This document shows, in pieces, positions 42,543 to 50,038 of a stretch of 54,196 nucleotides of DNA. Numbering within the stretch: position 1 is the first letter of the stretch; the number at the start of each line of letters is the position of its first letter. Where the stretch lies: positions 25,357-79,552 of the forward strand of contig DLGZ01000055.1 in NCBI GenBank assembly GCA_002482965.1, read 5' to 3'. A program made the translations under genes and the position numbers. The stretch comes from Verrucomicrobiaceae bacterium UBA7681 (lineage in GTDB: Bacteria; Verrucomicrobiota; Verrucomicrobiia; Verrucomicrobiales; Verrucomicrobiaceae). The notes beneath the pieces are model-generated. The model was not told the origin of the DNA. It did no database searches and saw only the letters and a program-made list of their open reading frames with translations.

Positions 42543-43151
42543 TTAATTCATAACGGAGACTCGGCATGCTCTCCATGCTTTGCATTTCTTGCAAATTGCA
42601 GTCCAGCCTGCTCTGCCACAATCACCTGCCCATGTTTCAGGGGAGCTTGAAAAGTAAAGCCATTCCATGGGAGCCAGGCACTCAAGGCATTTGGGATAAT
42701 CTTCAGGCGGCTGGCCGACATCCTCAAAAATTTTGATCTTCCCGCTGAGAACAGACTCGATTTCTTTCCACTCATAGGGTGGACCGTGGTGATCACTCCA
42801 ATTCTGCTCCTCCTCGAGTTTACGCATTTCATCAATGGTATAATGATGGTCGCCGCCATGTGAATTCCATGCATCGGCCCACTCTTGAAGTCGTTGCTCT
42901 GTGGACACGCGTGCACTTTCGAGATCCAGTGTTTCCTCAAACACCTTGGCAAGCAGTTCTTTCACCAAGTAATCAGCCCAGGATTCTCGCAGATGAACGG
43001 GCAATTTTTCGCGATACTTCCCATGATCGACCGATTCCCACATTCTCTGAAACCGGTCTTTGAGGTCGTCATCGCCGATCAACTCTCCTTCAAACCATTC
43101 CAAGATGCGCTTTGCACCCATCTCCAGTCCGATTACTCGAAAGCGTGTCAT
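42543..43151 (-). CDS. Orphan protein with C-terminal Cys cluster (202 aa)
   Basis: I do not recognise this protein. The first 150 residues are acidic and helical (ILEWFEGELIGDDDLKDRFQRMWESVDHG, RLQEWADAWNSHGGDHHYTIDEM). The C-terminal 50 residues contain CLECLAPMEWL ... CGRAGWTAICKKCKAWRACR, a paired CxxC pattern typical of a zinc ribbon. Base composition is clearly lower in GC than the neighbours, suggesting transfer. The gene lies between two 21-bp direct repeats. An immunity or SMI1-like role is conceivable but not shown. Confidence 0.75.
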   Translation of the reverse strand: MTRFRVIGLEMGAKRILEWFEGELIGDDDLKDRFQRMWESVDHGKYREKLPVHLRESWADYLVKELLAKVFEETLDLESARVSTEQRLQEWADAWNSHGGDHHYTIDEMRKLEEEQNWSDHHGPPYEWKEIESVLSGKIKIFEDVGQPPEDYPKCLECLAPMEWLYFSSSPETWAGDCGRAGWTAICKKCKAWRACRVSVMN

Positions 43152-43243
43152 TTTTGTTTGGCCAAATTACTCGATGCGACCCGTCTCTGTCGAGAACATC
43201 AAACAGCCTTGTTGAGTGCCAGAAACATTCCGAAGTGCCATTC

Positions 43244-43264
43244 ATGCCTGGCATTATTTTTCTG
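43244..43264 (-). promoter_or_regulatory. Second copy of the ATAATGCC/GGCATT site
   Basis: Identical over 21 bases to 42512-42532 and in the same orientation. It lies 93 bp upstream of the start of the 202-aa orphan gene. Confidence 0.55.
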
Positions 43265-43335
43265 AGACTTGGCTGCGCGTGGGGCGTTTCCTAGATTTTA
43301 TTCGAGTCAGGCAAAATTGACTTAATGTAATGTTG

Positions 43336-43360
43336 ACCTGACACGAATACCGTGTCAGGT
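43336..43360. promoter_or_regulatory. Operator-like inverted repeat ACCTGACAC/GTGTCAGGT
   Basis: Perfect 9-bp arms (43336-43344 and 43352-43360) around a seven-base spacer end directly before the ATG at 43361. A further CCTGACA half-site lies at 43364. The XRE regulator two genes downstream is an obvious candidate to bind it. Confidence 0.6.
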
Positions 43361-43762
43361 ATGCCTGACATTCCTATGAATACTCGCACCCCTGAAAGCC
43401 TCTACCGTCGCCGTTCCGCTGTCCTGCTGGGACTTTACTCACTCTTGAATATCGCCGCGATCTTGGGGGCCATTGACGGCTTGAGGGGTCCGGCCACGTG
43501 GTTGTTTGCTGCGGCTGTGGCAGCGCCCATCCTGGCGCATATCTGGGCGTTCCTGGCGCTGATGAGGAGCAGCGATGAATTTCTGCGCGGGCTGATGGCC
43601 AAGCGATTCATTGTTGCCAGCGGGATCACCATGGCGGTGTTTTGTTCCTGGGGGTTCATGGAATTGTACGCCCATGCACCGCACCTGCCCGGCGCGCTGA
43701 TTGTCGCGGTGTTCTGGGGTGCCTTTGGGCTGGCCATGCCGCTGGTGCAGACGTCTCACTGA
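43361..43762 (+). CDS. Small four-span membrane protein (133 aa)
   Basis: Four hydrophobic helices (about residues 23-41, 49-68, 85-104, 111-130) and short loops; no catalytic motif. I do not recognise a specific function. Small integral membrane proteins of this kind often precede a compact XRE regulator, as here (37-bp gap). ATGs at 43361 and 43376 are both possible; 43361 was chosen because it abuts the inverted repeat and has AGGT just upstream, though this is weak. Confidence 0.7.
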   Translation: MPDIPMNTRTPESLYRRRSAVLLGLYSLLNIAAILGAIDGLRGPATWLFAAAVAAPILAHIWAFLALMRSSDEFLRGLMAKRFIVASGITMAVFCSWGFMELYAHAPHLPGALIVAVFWGAFGLAMPLVQTSH

Positions 43763-43798
43763 TGCGTGCTGGGAACCCTTTACATCCCCTCCCCCATC

Positions 43799-44026
43799 AT
43801 GAAAAATCATCTCAAGGTGTTGCGCGCAGGGCGTGACTGGACTCAGGAAGAACTCGGAAGGCAGGTGGACGTGTCGCGGCAGGCCATCAATGCGCTGGAA
43901 ACGGGAAAGCACATCCCGTCGCTGGATCTGGCCTATCGGCTTTCTGCCGTCTTCAAACTGCCGGTGGAGCAGATTTTTGAGAGCCCGTATGGGGTGGGTG
44001 CGAAGGAGGTCGCTGACAAACCATGA
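43799..44026 (+). CDS. Small XRE-family transcriptional regulator (75 aa)
   Basis: An almost pure HTH_3 domain: LKVLRAGRDWTQEELGRQVDVSRQAINALETGKHIPSLDLAYRLSAVFKLPVEQIF. This is the compact class resembling YozG-type regulators that normally control an adjacent membrane protein. The stop overlaps the next gene's start by four bases. The inverted repeat at 43336 is its likely operator, by inference. Confidence 0.9.
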   Translation: MKNHLKVLRAGRDWTQEELGRQVDVSRQAINALETGKHIPSLDLAYRLSAVFKLPVEQIFESPYGVGAKEVADKP

Positions 44027-44973
44027 AAACCTCGCCCCATTTCATGCAGCGGAGGTCCACTTCCATGGCGCGGCTTTTTCCAGTGGCTGTCATGTTGGCT
44101 GCGGCTTTAGGCACCTGCGGAGTCAGCCTCTCCATGGCCCGGGCCGCAGATGAAAAGACGCCGGCGTTTGTTTCGGATCGCCTATCGGTGGAGGTGATCG
44201 GCACAGGCGCAGGGCCCGAAGTGGTCATGCTGGCCGGTTACGCGTGCTCGGTTGAAATCTGGAGGCCTTTGGCGACGCGGCTGGCCACCAGGCACCGGGT
44301 GCATCTGGTTCAACCAGGCGGTTTTGCCGGCAAGCCTTGGCCGCATGGCGATAGCGACTTTGTGCAGCCGCTCGCAGCGGAGATTGCGAGATACCTGCAG
44401 CAGCAAGGGCTCAGGACGCCTGCCATGATCGGTCATTCCCTCGGCGGCACCGTGGCACTGGTGATCGCCCAGAAACACCCCGGCCTGCTGGGGCGGGTCA
44501 TGACTGTGGATTCGCTGCCTTATCTGGCCCGCATGTTTGGAGAGGCCAAACCGGAGATGGTGCGCGCCCAGGCGCAAAGCATCGCAGCGGTGCTGCTCAC
44601 GGCTGATCCGGCCGCTTTCCGCGTCTGGCAGTCGCAAAGTGTCACCACGCTGACCACCCGCCCGGAAATCCGCAGCCAACTGGTGGAATGGGCGCTGCAA
44701 TCTGACCGCCATGCACTGGCCGCAGGCATCCGGGATGTGATGACCCTCGACCTGCGCCCGGGCCTCGCGGCGATGACTGTACCGCTTTGGGCTGTGTATG
44801 CCGCTGATGAGAAAGACGGCGCGCGCAGCGGGGCAGGCGCAGCTCTCTGGCAGCGCGAATACGCGCCGGTGCCCAAGCTCAAACTCATCGGCGTGGAGGG
44901 CAGCCGCCACTTCATCATGACCGATCAACCCGCCAAGCTCGACGCGATTGTCGATGATTTTTTGAGGCCATGA
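44023..44973 (+). CDS. Secreted alpha/beta hydrolase (316 aa)
   Basis: A hydrophobic N-terminus (LFPVAVMLAAALGTCGVSLSMARA) acts as a probable signal peptide. The nucleophile elbow is IGHSLGGTVA (Ser139), with the oxyanion/HG-like strand VVMLAGYACSVEIW upstream and a C-terminal GSRHFIMTDQP that would carry the catalytic His. The substrate is unknown. The start at 44023 overlaps the XRE stop; an internal ATG at 44065 would also leave a signal peptide. Confidence 0.85.
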   Translation: MKTSPHFMQRRSTSMARLFPVAVMLAAALGTCGVSLSMARAADEKTPAFVSDRLSVEVIGTGAGPEVVMLAGYACSVEIWRPLATRLATRHRVHLVQPGGFAGKPWPHGDSDFVQPLAAEIARYLQQQGLRTPAMIGHSLGGTVALVIAQKHPGLLGRVMTVDSLPYLARMFGEAKPEMVRAQAQSIAAVLLTADPAAFRVWQSQSVTTLTTRPEIRSQLVEWALQSDRHALAAGIRDVMTLDLRPGLAAMTVPLWAVYAADEKDGARSGAGAALWQREYAPVPKLKLIGVEGSRHFIMTDQPAKLDAIVDDFLRP

Positions 44974-45096
44974 AAGGCGGCGAGCTGGTTGATCATACCA
45001 GTGGAGACACGCAGCCATCTCCGCGCTATTCGGCTCAAATGCGAGCTTCAGATGAACCCATTGATGCCGGACGTTATTTGATGAGGACTCGGGACA

Positions 45097-45411
45097 TCAC
45101 TCATCTCGCTTCTCTGGCGGGGTCTTCTTGGCGTTGCGCAAAAGCTGCGTGGCCTCATCCCAGCGCTGCTCGGCAATCAGCTCCGCCACCTTGTGCGCCA
45201 GGTCGGGAGGAAAACCGCTCTTGAGCAAATCCCTTTCTTCACGCCGGGCACGCCGCGCGTAGAAAAGGTAACCGATCGCGCTGAAGAAACATAGTACCAG
45301 CACTTTGACTGCGAAGTCGCCCAGCCAGGGGGCGCCTTGAGCAGACAGCGCCACCCCGTGCAGGCTCCAAGCAGGGCCGAGGGAAAAGATTTTAACTAAA
45401 GCAACACTCAT
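45097..45411 (-). CDS. Small membrane-anchored hypothetical protein (104 aa)
   Basis: One clear membrane span (FAVKVLVLCFFSAIGYLFYA) followed by a basic stretch and a helical tail (LAHKVAELIAEQRWDEATQLLRNAKKTPPE) that resembles a single TPR-like helix pair. I do not recognise a family. It is convergent with the alpha/beta hydrolase gene. Confidence 0.6.
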   Translation of the reverse strand: MSVALVKIFSLGPAWSLHGVALSAQGAPWLGDFAVKVLVLCFFSAIGYLFYARRARREERDLLKSGFPPDLAHKVAELIAEQRWDEATQLLRNAKKTPPEKRDE

Positions 45412-45708
45412 CTGCCGAGATTAGGCTGCCCAAGCAGAAGCGGCAAGGCGAGCCTGCGTGGATGGACGGCAACTGAGCGAAGCTGTAAGGATAGAAGCCG
45501 TATTCATAATGCCCTGATCATAATGCAGCATGAATGGCACTCAGTTTAAGAACCTTGATCTTGTGTTTGGAGCGCGGGGGGACAGGCACGCCGCAGCAGT
45601 CTATACTGGGAGCGCCGACATTTTGTCAGCTCTGGGCGAACGTCTCTGATGCCTCGATCCAGAGGAAAAGCGGTGGGCGCCCCTTGCCTCTGGGGAGGCA
45701 GCGCCGGA
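45412..45708. other. Intergenic region with nothing recognised
   Basis: About 300 bp between two minus-strand genes. Near-repeats of ATAATGC occur around 45504-45528. No gene, terminator or promoter could be supported. Confidence 0.4.
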
Positions 45709-46065
45709 TCAGGCGGCTGCGCGCTGGTAAAACTGGAAGCACACGCCTGACGGCACGATGAGATGAAACTCACGCCTGCCCCAGGGCTTGAGTTCCAGCG
45801 GGCCGACCCGGGCCGGGATCGCCCGATACTCCTCGTAGAGGGCCTCCAGGTCGGAGACGCCGATGCTGAAGCTCGCGTTGTCCGCCCAGTTCTGGTTGTC
45901 GTTCACGACGAGGTTGAGGGACACGCCGTCACGCTCGATGCCGGCCATGCCATCGCCCTGCCAGAGAATGGTGAAGCCCATGTGGTCTGCGTAGAAGCTC
46001 AGCGCCTCCTCCAGACTGCCGCCGGTGGGGATCATGGGAGTGATGGAGTGGAAGGTGGGTTTCAT
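45709..46065 (-). CDS. VOC (glyoxalase/bleomycin resistance) family protein (118 aa)
   Basis: A short VOC-fold protein: THSITPMIPTGGSLEEALSFYADHMGFTILWQGDGMAGIERDGVSLNLVV, then DNASFSIGVSDLEALYEEYRA and the REFHLIVPSGVCFQFYQ end. VOC members bind a divalent metal or a drug; the function here cannot be fixed. The ATG at 46065 (MKPTFHSITPM) was chosen because the 15 residues before it derive from the adjoining repeat region. Confidence 0.85.
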   Translation of the reverse strand: MKPTFHSITPMIPTGGSLEEALSFYADHMGFTILWQGDGMAGIERDGVSLNLVVNDNQNWADNASFSIGVSDLEALYEEYRAIPARVGPLELKPWGRREFHLIVPSGVCFQFYQRAAA

Positions 46066-46091
46066 GAGCGTGGTAGAAAGGAAGTCTTCAG

Positions 46092-46225
46092 GAAAAATCC
46101 TGTGAATCAAGTCTTCCTGTAAATCCTGTCAAAACAGGCACCGCACCACCTGCCACTTCCAGCTTCATCTTGGCTCCATGCCGATTTTGACAGGATTCAC
46201 AAAATTCCAGGATTGCAGGATTCGG
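46092..46225. repeat. Inverted pair of TTTTGACAGGATT repeats
   Basis: AATCCTGTAAATCCTGTCAAAA-type sequence at 46092-46136 faces TTTTGACAGGATT...CAGGATT at 46183-46225. Both are runs of a CAGGATT-type heptamer. The unit TTTTGACAGGATT is a motif I associate with dispersed repeats in several bacterial phyla; a genome search would confirm this. Confidence 0.6.
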
Positions 46226-46266
46226 ATGCATACATGGGGCACAAAAAAACGACAGCGTTATCTTTT

Positions 46267-46590
46267 TTACCACCATCGCCGCTCGGATTCAAGCTGCCGG
46301 TCAGAGGGGCCATGCAGCTTCCACTGGATCGCCTCCTCAACCGTGAGCAGGCGCACACCACAATGCCGGGCGCTGCACCATCCCACAGCTCCGTTGACAA
46401 GCGAAATCCCCTGAAGCCCATCTTCATCTCCAGCCGGACTCACCATTGTGCAAAGGCGAGGATGATAGGCGCAGTCTTCGTAAAAATCTCCGACGCGAAT
46501 TTCCGACTCTGATTGGATCTCTCTGGGCATAACATATAACGGGTCTTCACAGATATTCAGCGACAGACCGAAGCGCGCAACAAGGGCCAA
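46267..46590 (-). CDS. Conserved-looking hypothetical protein (up to 107 aa)
   Basis: Reads as a coherent short protein: DPLYVMPREIQSESEIRVGDFYEDCAYHPRLCT, LQGISLVNGAVGWCSARHCGVRLLTVEEAIQWK. Cysteines and a CxxxHC pattern are spaced like a small metal-binding or immunity-type protein. The start is uncertain: ATG at 46590 or the internal one at 46530. It is in an accessory stretch 39 bp upstream of the purB stop. Confidence 0.6.
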   Translation of the reverse strand: MALVARFGLSLNICEDPLYVMPREIQSESEIRVGDFYEDCAYHPRLCTMVSPAGDEDGLQGISLVNGAVGWCSARHCGVRLLTVEEAIQWKLHGPSDRQLESERRWW

Positions 46591-46629
46591 TCACCGCAAC
46601 TTGCAAAATTTACAATCCCATTCCCTACC

Positions 46630-48057
46630 TCAAAGAATCACACCCGGCTCATACTTCGCGGCGTGCGGGTACTCTTTCTTGATGGCGGCCACGTGCGCGC
46701 AGAAGGCGTCGACTTGCTGGGGGGCGTCGCCGGCGTTGGCTTTGCCGTCGTTGACGAGGCGCTGCATGTCTTCGGCGGTGAGGGTGAGGCGGACGTCTTC
46801 GACGAGGCGGGCGAGGAGGTCGTTTTCGCGGACTTTGCCGGTGCGCATGTCTTTGGCCACCTGGACGGCGTGCTCTTTGATGACTTCGTGGGCGGTCTCG
46901 CGGCCTGCGCCCGCCTTGACGGCTTCCATCATGACGGTGGTGGTGAGGAGGAAGGGCAGGTAGCGCATGAGCTCCTGCTCGACGACGGCTTCGAAGACTT
47001 CCATCTGATTGAGCACGGTGAGGAGGGTCTCAAGGAGGCCGTCCATGGCGAGGAAGGCGTCCGGGAGCATGACGCGGCGGACGACGGAGCAGGACACGTC
47101 CCCTTCATTCCACTGGTCTCCGGCGAGGCCGGAGGCCATGGTGAGGTAGCCTTTGAGGATGACGTGGAGGCCGTTGATGCGCTCGCAGGAGCGGCTGTTC
47201 ATCTTGTGCGGCATGGCGGAGGAGCCGACCTGCCCTTTGGCGAAGCCTTCGCTGGCGAGCTCCTGTCCGGCCATGAGGCGCAGGGTGCGGGCAAAGCTGG
47301 AGGGGCCGCTGGCGACCTGACACAAGGAGGCGACGACTTGGAGATCGAGGCTGCGGGGATAGACCTGACCGACGGCATTGAAGGCGGCGGGCATGCCGAG
47401 GTGGCGCAGGATGCTGCTTTCCAGCTCGGCGGCTTTTTTGGTGTCTCCATTAAAGAGGGTGATCTGATCGAGGCGGGTGCCCACGGCACCCTTCAGCCCA
47501 CGGGCGGGGTAGCTGGCGATGAGATGCTGGAGATCGCCAAAGGCGACGAGGAGCTCTTCGCCGAACATGGCGAGGCGCTTGCCGAGGGTGGTGACCTGCG
47601 CGGCGACGTTGTGCGTACGGGCGGTCAGGGGGATGTCGCGCGTCTCGGCGGCGCGGCGGGCGAAACCTGCGAGCACCGCGACGGTTTTGGTGCGGATCTC
47701 TAATAGGGAGCGGAAGACCTGGAGCTGCTCGACGTTTTCGGTGAGGTCGCGGCTGGTCATGCCTTTATGCAGGTGCTCGTGGCCGGCGAGGTCGCAGAAT
47801 TCTTCGATGCGGGCCTTCACATCGTGGCGGGTGACGCGCTCGCGCTCCATGATGGAGGCGACGTTGACCTGATCCTTCACTTTCTCGTAGGCTTCGATGA
47901 CGCCGTCTGGCACGCCGATGCCAAGATCGCGCTGACCTTTCAAAACTGCGATCCAATAATCGCGCTCCAGTCTGACTTTCCCTTCAGGCGACCAGAGGGC
48001 GCGCATGGAGGCGGTGGCGTAGCGTTCGGCGAGGACGTTGGGAATGGAATCAGACAT
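46630..48057 (-). CDS. purB: Adenylosuccinate lyase
   Basis: About 475 residues. The fumarase/aspartase superfamily signature GSSAMPHKMNSRSCE is intact, as are TSRDLTEN and RTHNVAAQVTTLGKRL, which carry the catalytic residues. It catalyses two steps of purine synthesis: SAICAR to AICAR, and adenylosuccinate to AMP, each releasing fumarate. The ATG at 48057 (MSDSIPNVLAERY) fits family N-termini; an ATG at 48069 adds four residues and cannot be excluded. No other purine gene is nearby. Confidence 0.95.
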   Translation of the reverse strand: MSDSIPNVLAERYATASMRALWSPEGKVRLERDYWIAVLKGQRDLGIGVPDGVIEAYEKVKDQVNVASIMERERVTRHDVKARIEEFCDLAGHEHLHKGMTSRDLTENVEQLQVFRSLLEIRTKTVAVLAGFARRAAETRDIPLTARTHNVAAQVTTLGKRLAMFGEELLVAFGDLQHLIASYPARGLKGAVGTRLDQITLFNGDTKKAAELESSILRHLGMPAAFNAVGQVYPRSLDLQVVASLCQVASGPSSFARTLRLMAGQELASEGFAKGQVGSSAMPHKMNSRSCERINGLHVILKGYLTMASGLAGDQWNEGDVSCSVVRRVMLPDAFLAMDGLLETLLTVLNQMEVFEAVVEQELMRYLPFLLTTTVMMEAVKAGAGRETAHEVIKEHAVQVAKDMRTGKVRENDLLARLVEDVRLTLTAEDMQRLVNDGKANAGDAPQQVDAFCAHVAAIKKEYPHAAKYEPGVIL

Positions 48058-48069
48058 GGAACGTTTCAT

Positions 48070-48484
48070 CTAGGCCAAGTGGGGCGAGTTGGCAAATCGG
48101 TGTTTGCCCTGTAGAACCACTGTAATTAAAGCGACTCCTGCGTGAGAGGAGCCTTTTTGGCTGTCGTGGCAGCCATGACACGGCACATGGTATTCATAGA
48201 CTGGCTATATGAAGAACGTTTTATTATTTAAATTCTAATGAGCGTGTAATTGTATGAAATTCTTCAGGATTTCCGAAGTTTTTTAGCCAGCACACACTTT
48301 TGGTTTGCAATTGTGGCAGTAATTCGCAAATCTACCAATTATCCCGAACGGCACATTTAGCTGAACGCCGATAATCACATTGTAATGATTGAAATTATCA
48401 ACTAACGTTGTTAACAACTTCCGAACGCGACTCAATTTCGACTTTTACAGTTCATTTCAGGCAACAAGACACACTCCCAAAATT
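48070..48484. other. AT-rich divergent regulatory region
   Basis: About 415 bp that is strikingly AT-rich from 48190 onward against a GC-rich background. It contains a perfect 12-bp palindrome GTTGTTAACAAC (48407-48418) and a stem CTCCT/AGGAG near 48133-48150 followed by CCTTTTTGG. It separates purB from the HTH-receiver gene. An unannotated small RNA or a heavily regulated promoter is possible; no -10/-35 pair was clear enough to list. Confidence 0.45.
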
Positions 48485-49054
48485 ATGGCCGATCCAGCAT
48501 CACCCGAACTCATGACTGTTAAAGAGACTGCGGAATATCTCCGCATCCCTCTTCCGACGGTCTATTATCTCGTCCAGCGCGGCCAGTTGCCTGCTGTACA
48601 AATCGGCGGCCGCTGGCGCATCAAGCGCAGCCTGCTTGACCGCGATGTGCTGCGCAAGGAAGACGAGGCTGGACAGCCGACCGTTATGGTGGTGGATGAT
48701 GACCCTGCCCTGCAGGCTCTCTTTAAGCAGTTCCTCAAGAAGGCCGGTTTCGGACGCCTTGTGGTGGGCACCGGCGCTGAAGCCATCACGATGGCGAAGA
48801 AGCAGAAGTTTGACTTCGTCTTTCTCGATCTCAAGCTGCCGGACGTTCCCGGAGATGAGGTTTATTCGCAGCTCAAGGCGCTGTATCCGGATCTCCCGAT
48901 CGTGGTGATCACCGGCTACCCTGACAGTGAAATCCTGAGCCGCATCCTTTCCCACGGCCCGGTGACGGTGATCAAGAAACCTATTGAGTACGATCAGCTC
49001 AATCTGGCTGTGAAGCAGCTCGGCCACAAAGGTGCTGCTGAAGCGGCTGCCTGA
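48485..49054 (+). CDS. Excisionase-type HTH fused to a response-regulator receiver domain (189 aa)
   Basis: Residues 9-56 are a MerR/excisionase-type HTH_17 (LMTVKETAEYLRIPLPTVYYLVQRGQLPAVQIGGRWRIKRSLLD). Residues 66-185 are a CheY-like receiver with the acidic cluster DDD (71-73), phosphoacceptor D115 in FVFLDLKLPD and a conserved Lys in VIKKP. The order is unusual: response regulators normally carry the receiver first and a different DNA-binding domain last. No sensor kinase gene is adjacent. The ATG at 48485 (MADPASPELMTVKE) places the HTH at the N-terminus; an ORF extension upstream is AT-rich and implausible. A strong terminator follows. Confidence 0.85.
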   Translation: MADPASPELMTVKETAEYLRIPLPTVYYLVQRGQLPAVQIGGRWRIKRSLLDRDVLRKEDEAGQPTVMVVDDDPALQALFKQFLKKAGFGRLVVGTGAEAITMAKKQKFDFVFLDLKLPDVPGDEVYSQLKALYPDLPIVVITGYPDSEILSRILSHGPVTVIKKPIEYDQLNLAVKQLGHKGAAEAAA

Positions 49055-49093
49055 GTTTTTTCGGAAAGCCAAGTCACTCTCCCGACTTCATTC

Positions 49094-49127
49094 AGCCCCG
49101 TCAGTTTATCTGACGGGGCTTTTTGTT
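49094..49127 (+). terminator. Rho-independent terminator
   Basis: A perfect 11-bp stem AGCCCCGTCAG (49094-49104) and CTGACGGGGCT (49110-49120) with a TTTAT loop, followed by TTTTGTTT. It lies 40 bp downstream of the HTH-receiver stop. Confidence 0.95.
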
Positions 49128-49341
49128 TGTGGTGGGGGGAATCTTCCTTCGACTCTCACTTTCATATCACGAGTCGCTGAAATGAGATCTGTTTGATCCG
49201 GTGAAGGCTTTGTGCTCGAAACGGCTCACGACTCCTTTTCAGATCCAGATGGCAGGTGACAGAAAGCACATGCAAGGCCACGACGTGGGCGCTGGGGCCG
49301 GGGGCTTTTATAAAGGGGGAATGCGGTGAGGCGGCAGGCCA

Positions 49342-49489
49342 CGCTGGAACAAAGGATTTCAGGGACGCGCACAGCGCATCCCTACCATCCCGAGTAGCGC
49401 GTGCCGCAGGGCTGGTAGGGACGCGCTGTGCGGGTCCGAAGTTTCGGGTATGTGGTGTCGCGGGCGCTGAAAAAGGTGCGCCGTCCTTG
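49342..49489 (-). repeat. Element X, copy 3 (reverse orientation)
   Basis: Contains GGGACGCGCACAGCGCATCCC with TACC, then GGCTGGTAGGGACGCGCTGT, and ends GAAAAAGGTGCGCCGTCCTT, the complement of the start of copy 1. Confidence 0.75.
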
Positions 49490-49572
49490 GAATGTGGAAA
49501 AGCAGGAGATGTGGGCCGCGCCGTTGCCGCGATGGTTTGCAGGGGGGGAAATGCCACAATCGATGGAAAACA

Positions 49573-49746
49573 GTGCGGCTGCGATTGAGCTGCCGCTTTC
49601 GAGTGTCTCGTGGTAGACGTGAGCTGACTGGCTGGCGATGACCTACATGCTCCCGCTTTCGAGGATTTCCTGGTACGCGTGGAGCCACCGAGGCCGACGA
49701 AAGCGGTAGCTGCGTTCGTTCCTCACTACGCGACCGCAGTCCATAT
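49573..49746 (+). repeat. Element D, copy 1
   Basis: About 170 bp. GCTGCCGCTTTCGAG near its left and GACGAAAGCGGTAGCTGC near its right are inverted, so the unit is itself palindromic. It is repeated directly at 49846-50030. Confidence 0.75.
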
Positions 49747-49779
49747 GGAGCGCACGAGGCTGATGCGGAGGTTTGGGTG

Positions 49780-49823
49780 TTTGCGGAGTGCTGCGGACTG
49801 GAAGTCCGCGCTCCTGGGGCGCT
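49780..49823 (+). repeat. Repeat E, copy 1
   Basis: Stem GCGGACT-GGA-AGTCCGC (49793-49809), flanked by TTGCGGAGTGCT and GCTCCTGGGGCGCT as in the 37-kb copies. It lies between the two D elements. Confidence 0.7.
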
Positions 49824-49845
49824 GGGTACTTCGAGGCGTTTTGGA

Positions 49846-50030
49846 GTGCGGCTGCGCAACCCTGAAAGGGTGGAGCTGCCGCTTTCGAGTGTCTCGTGGT
49901 GGGCGCGGGCCGATCGGCAGGCGATGACCTACATGCCCCGCTTTCGAGGATTTCCTGGTATGCGTGAGCCACCGAGGCCTGCGAAAGCGGTAGCTGCGTT
50001 CGTTCCTCACTACGCGACCGCACTCCATAG
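49846..50030 (+). repeat. Element D, copy 2
   Basis: A direct copy of 49573-49746 with a 16-bp insertion (around 49857-49872) and scattered changes. It ends just before the amidohydrolase stop, so the last gene-free bases are entirely repeat DNA. Confidence 0.75.
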
Positions 50031-50038
50031 ATGAGGCA

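Noticed and set aside
48133..48156. Terminator for purB
   Set aside because: The CTCCT/AGGAG stem with a T-run points along the plus strand, but purB starts at 48057 on the minus strand, so it cannot terminate purB. The stem is only five bases.
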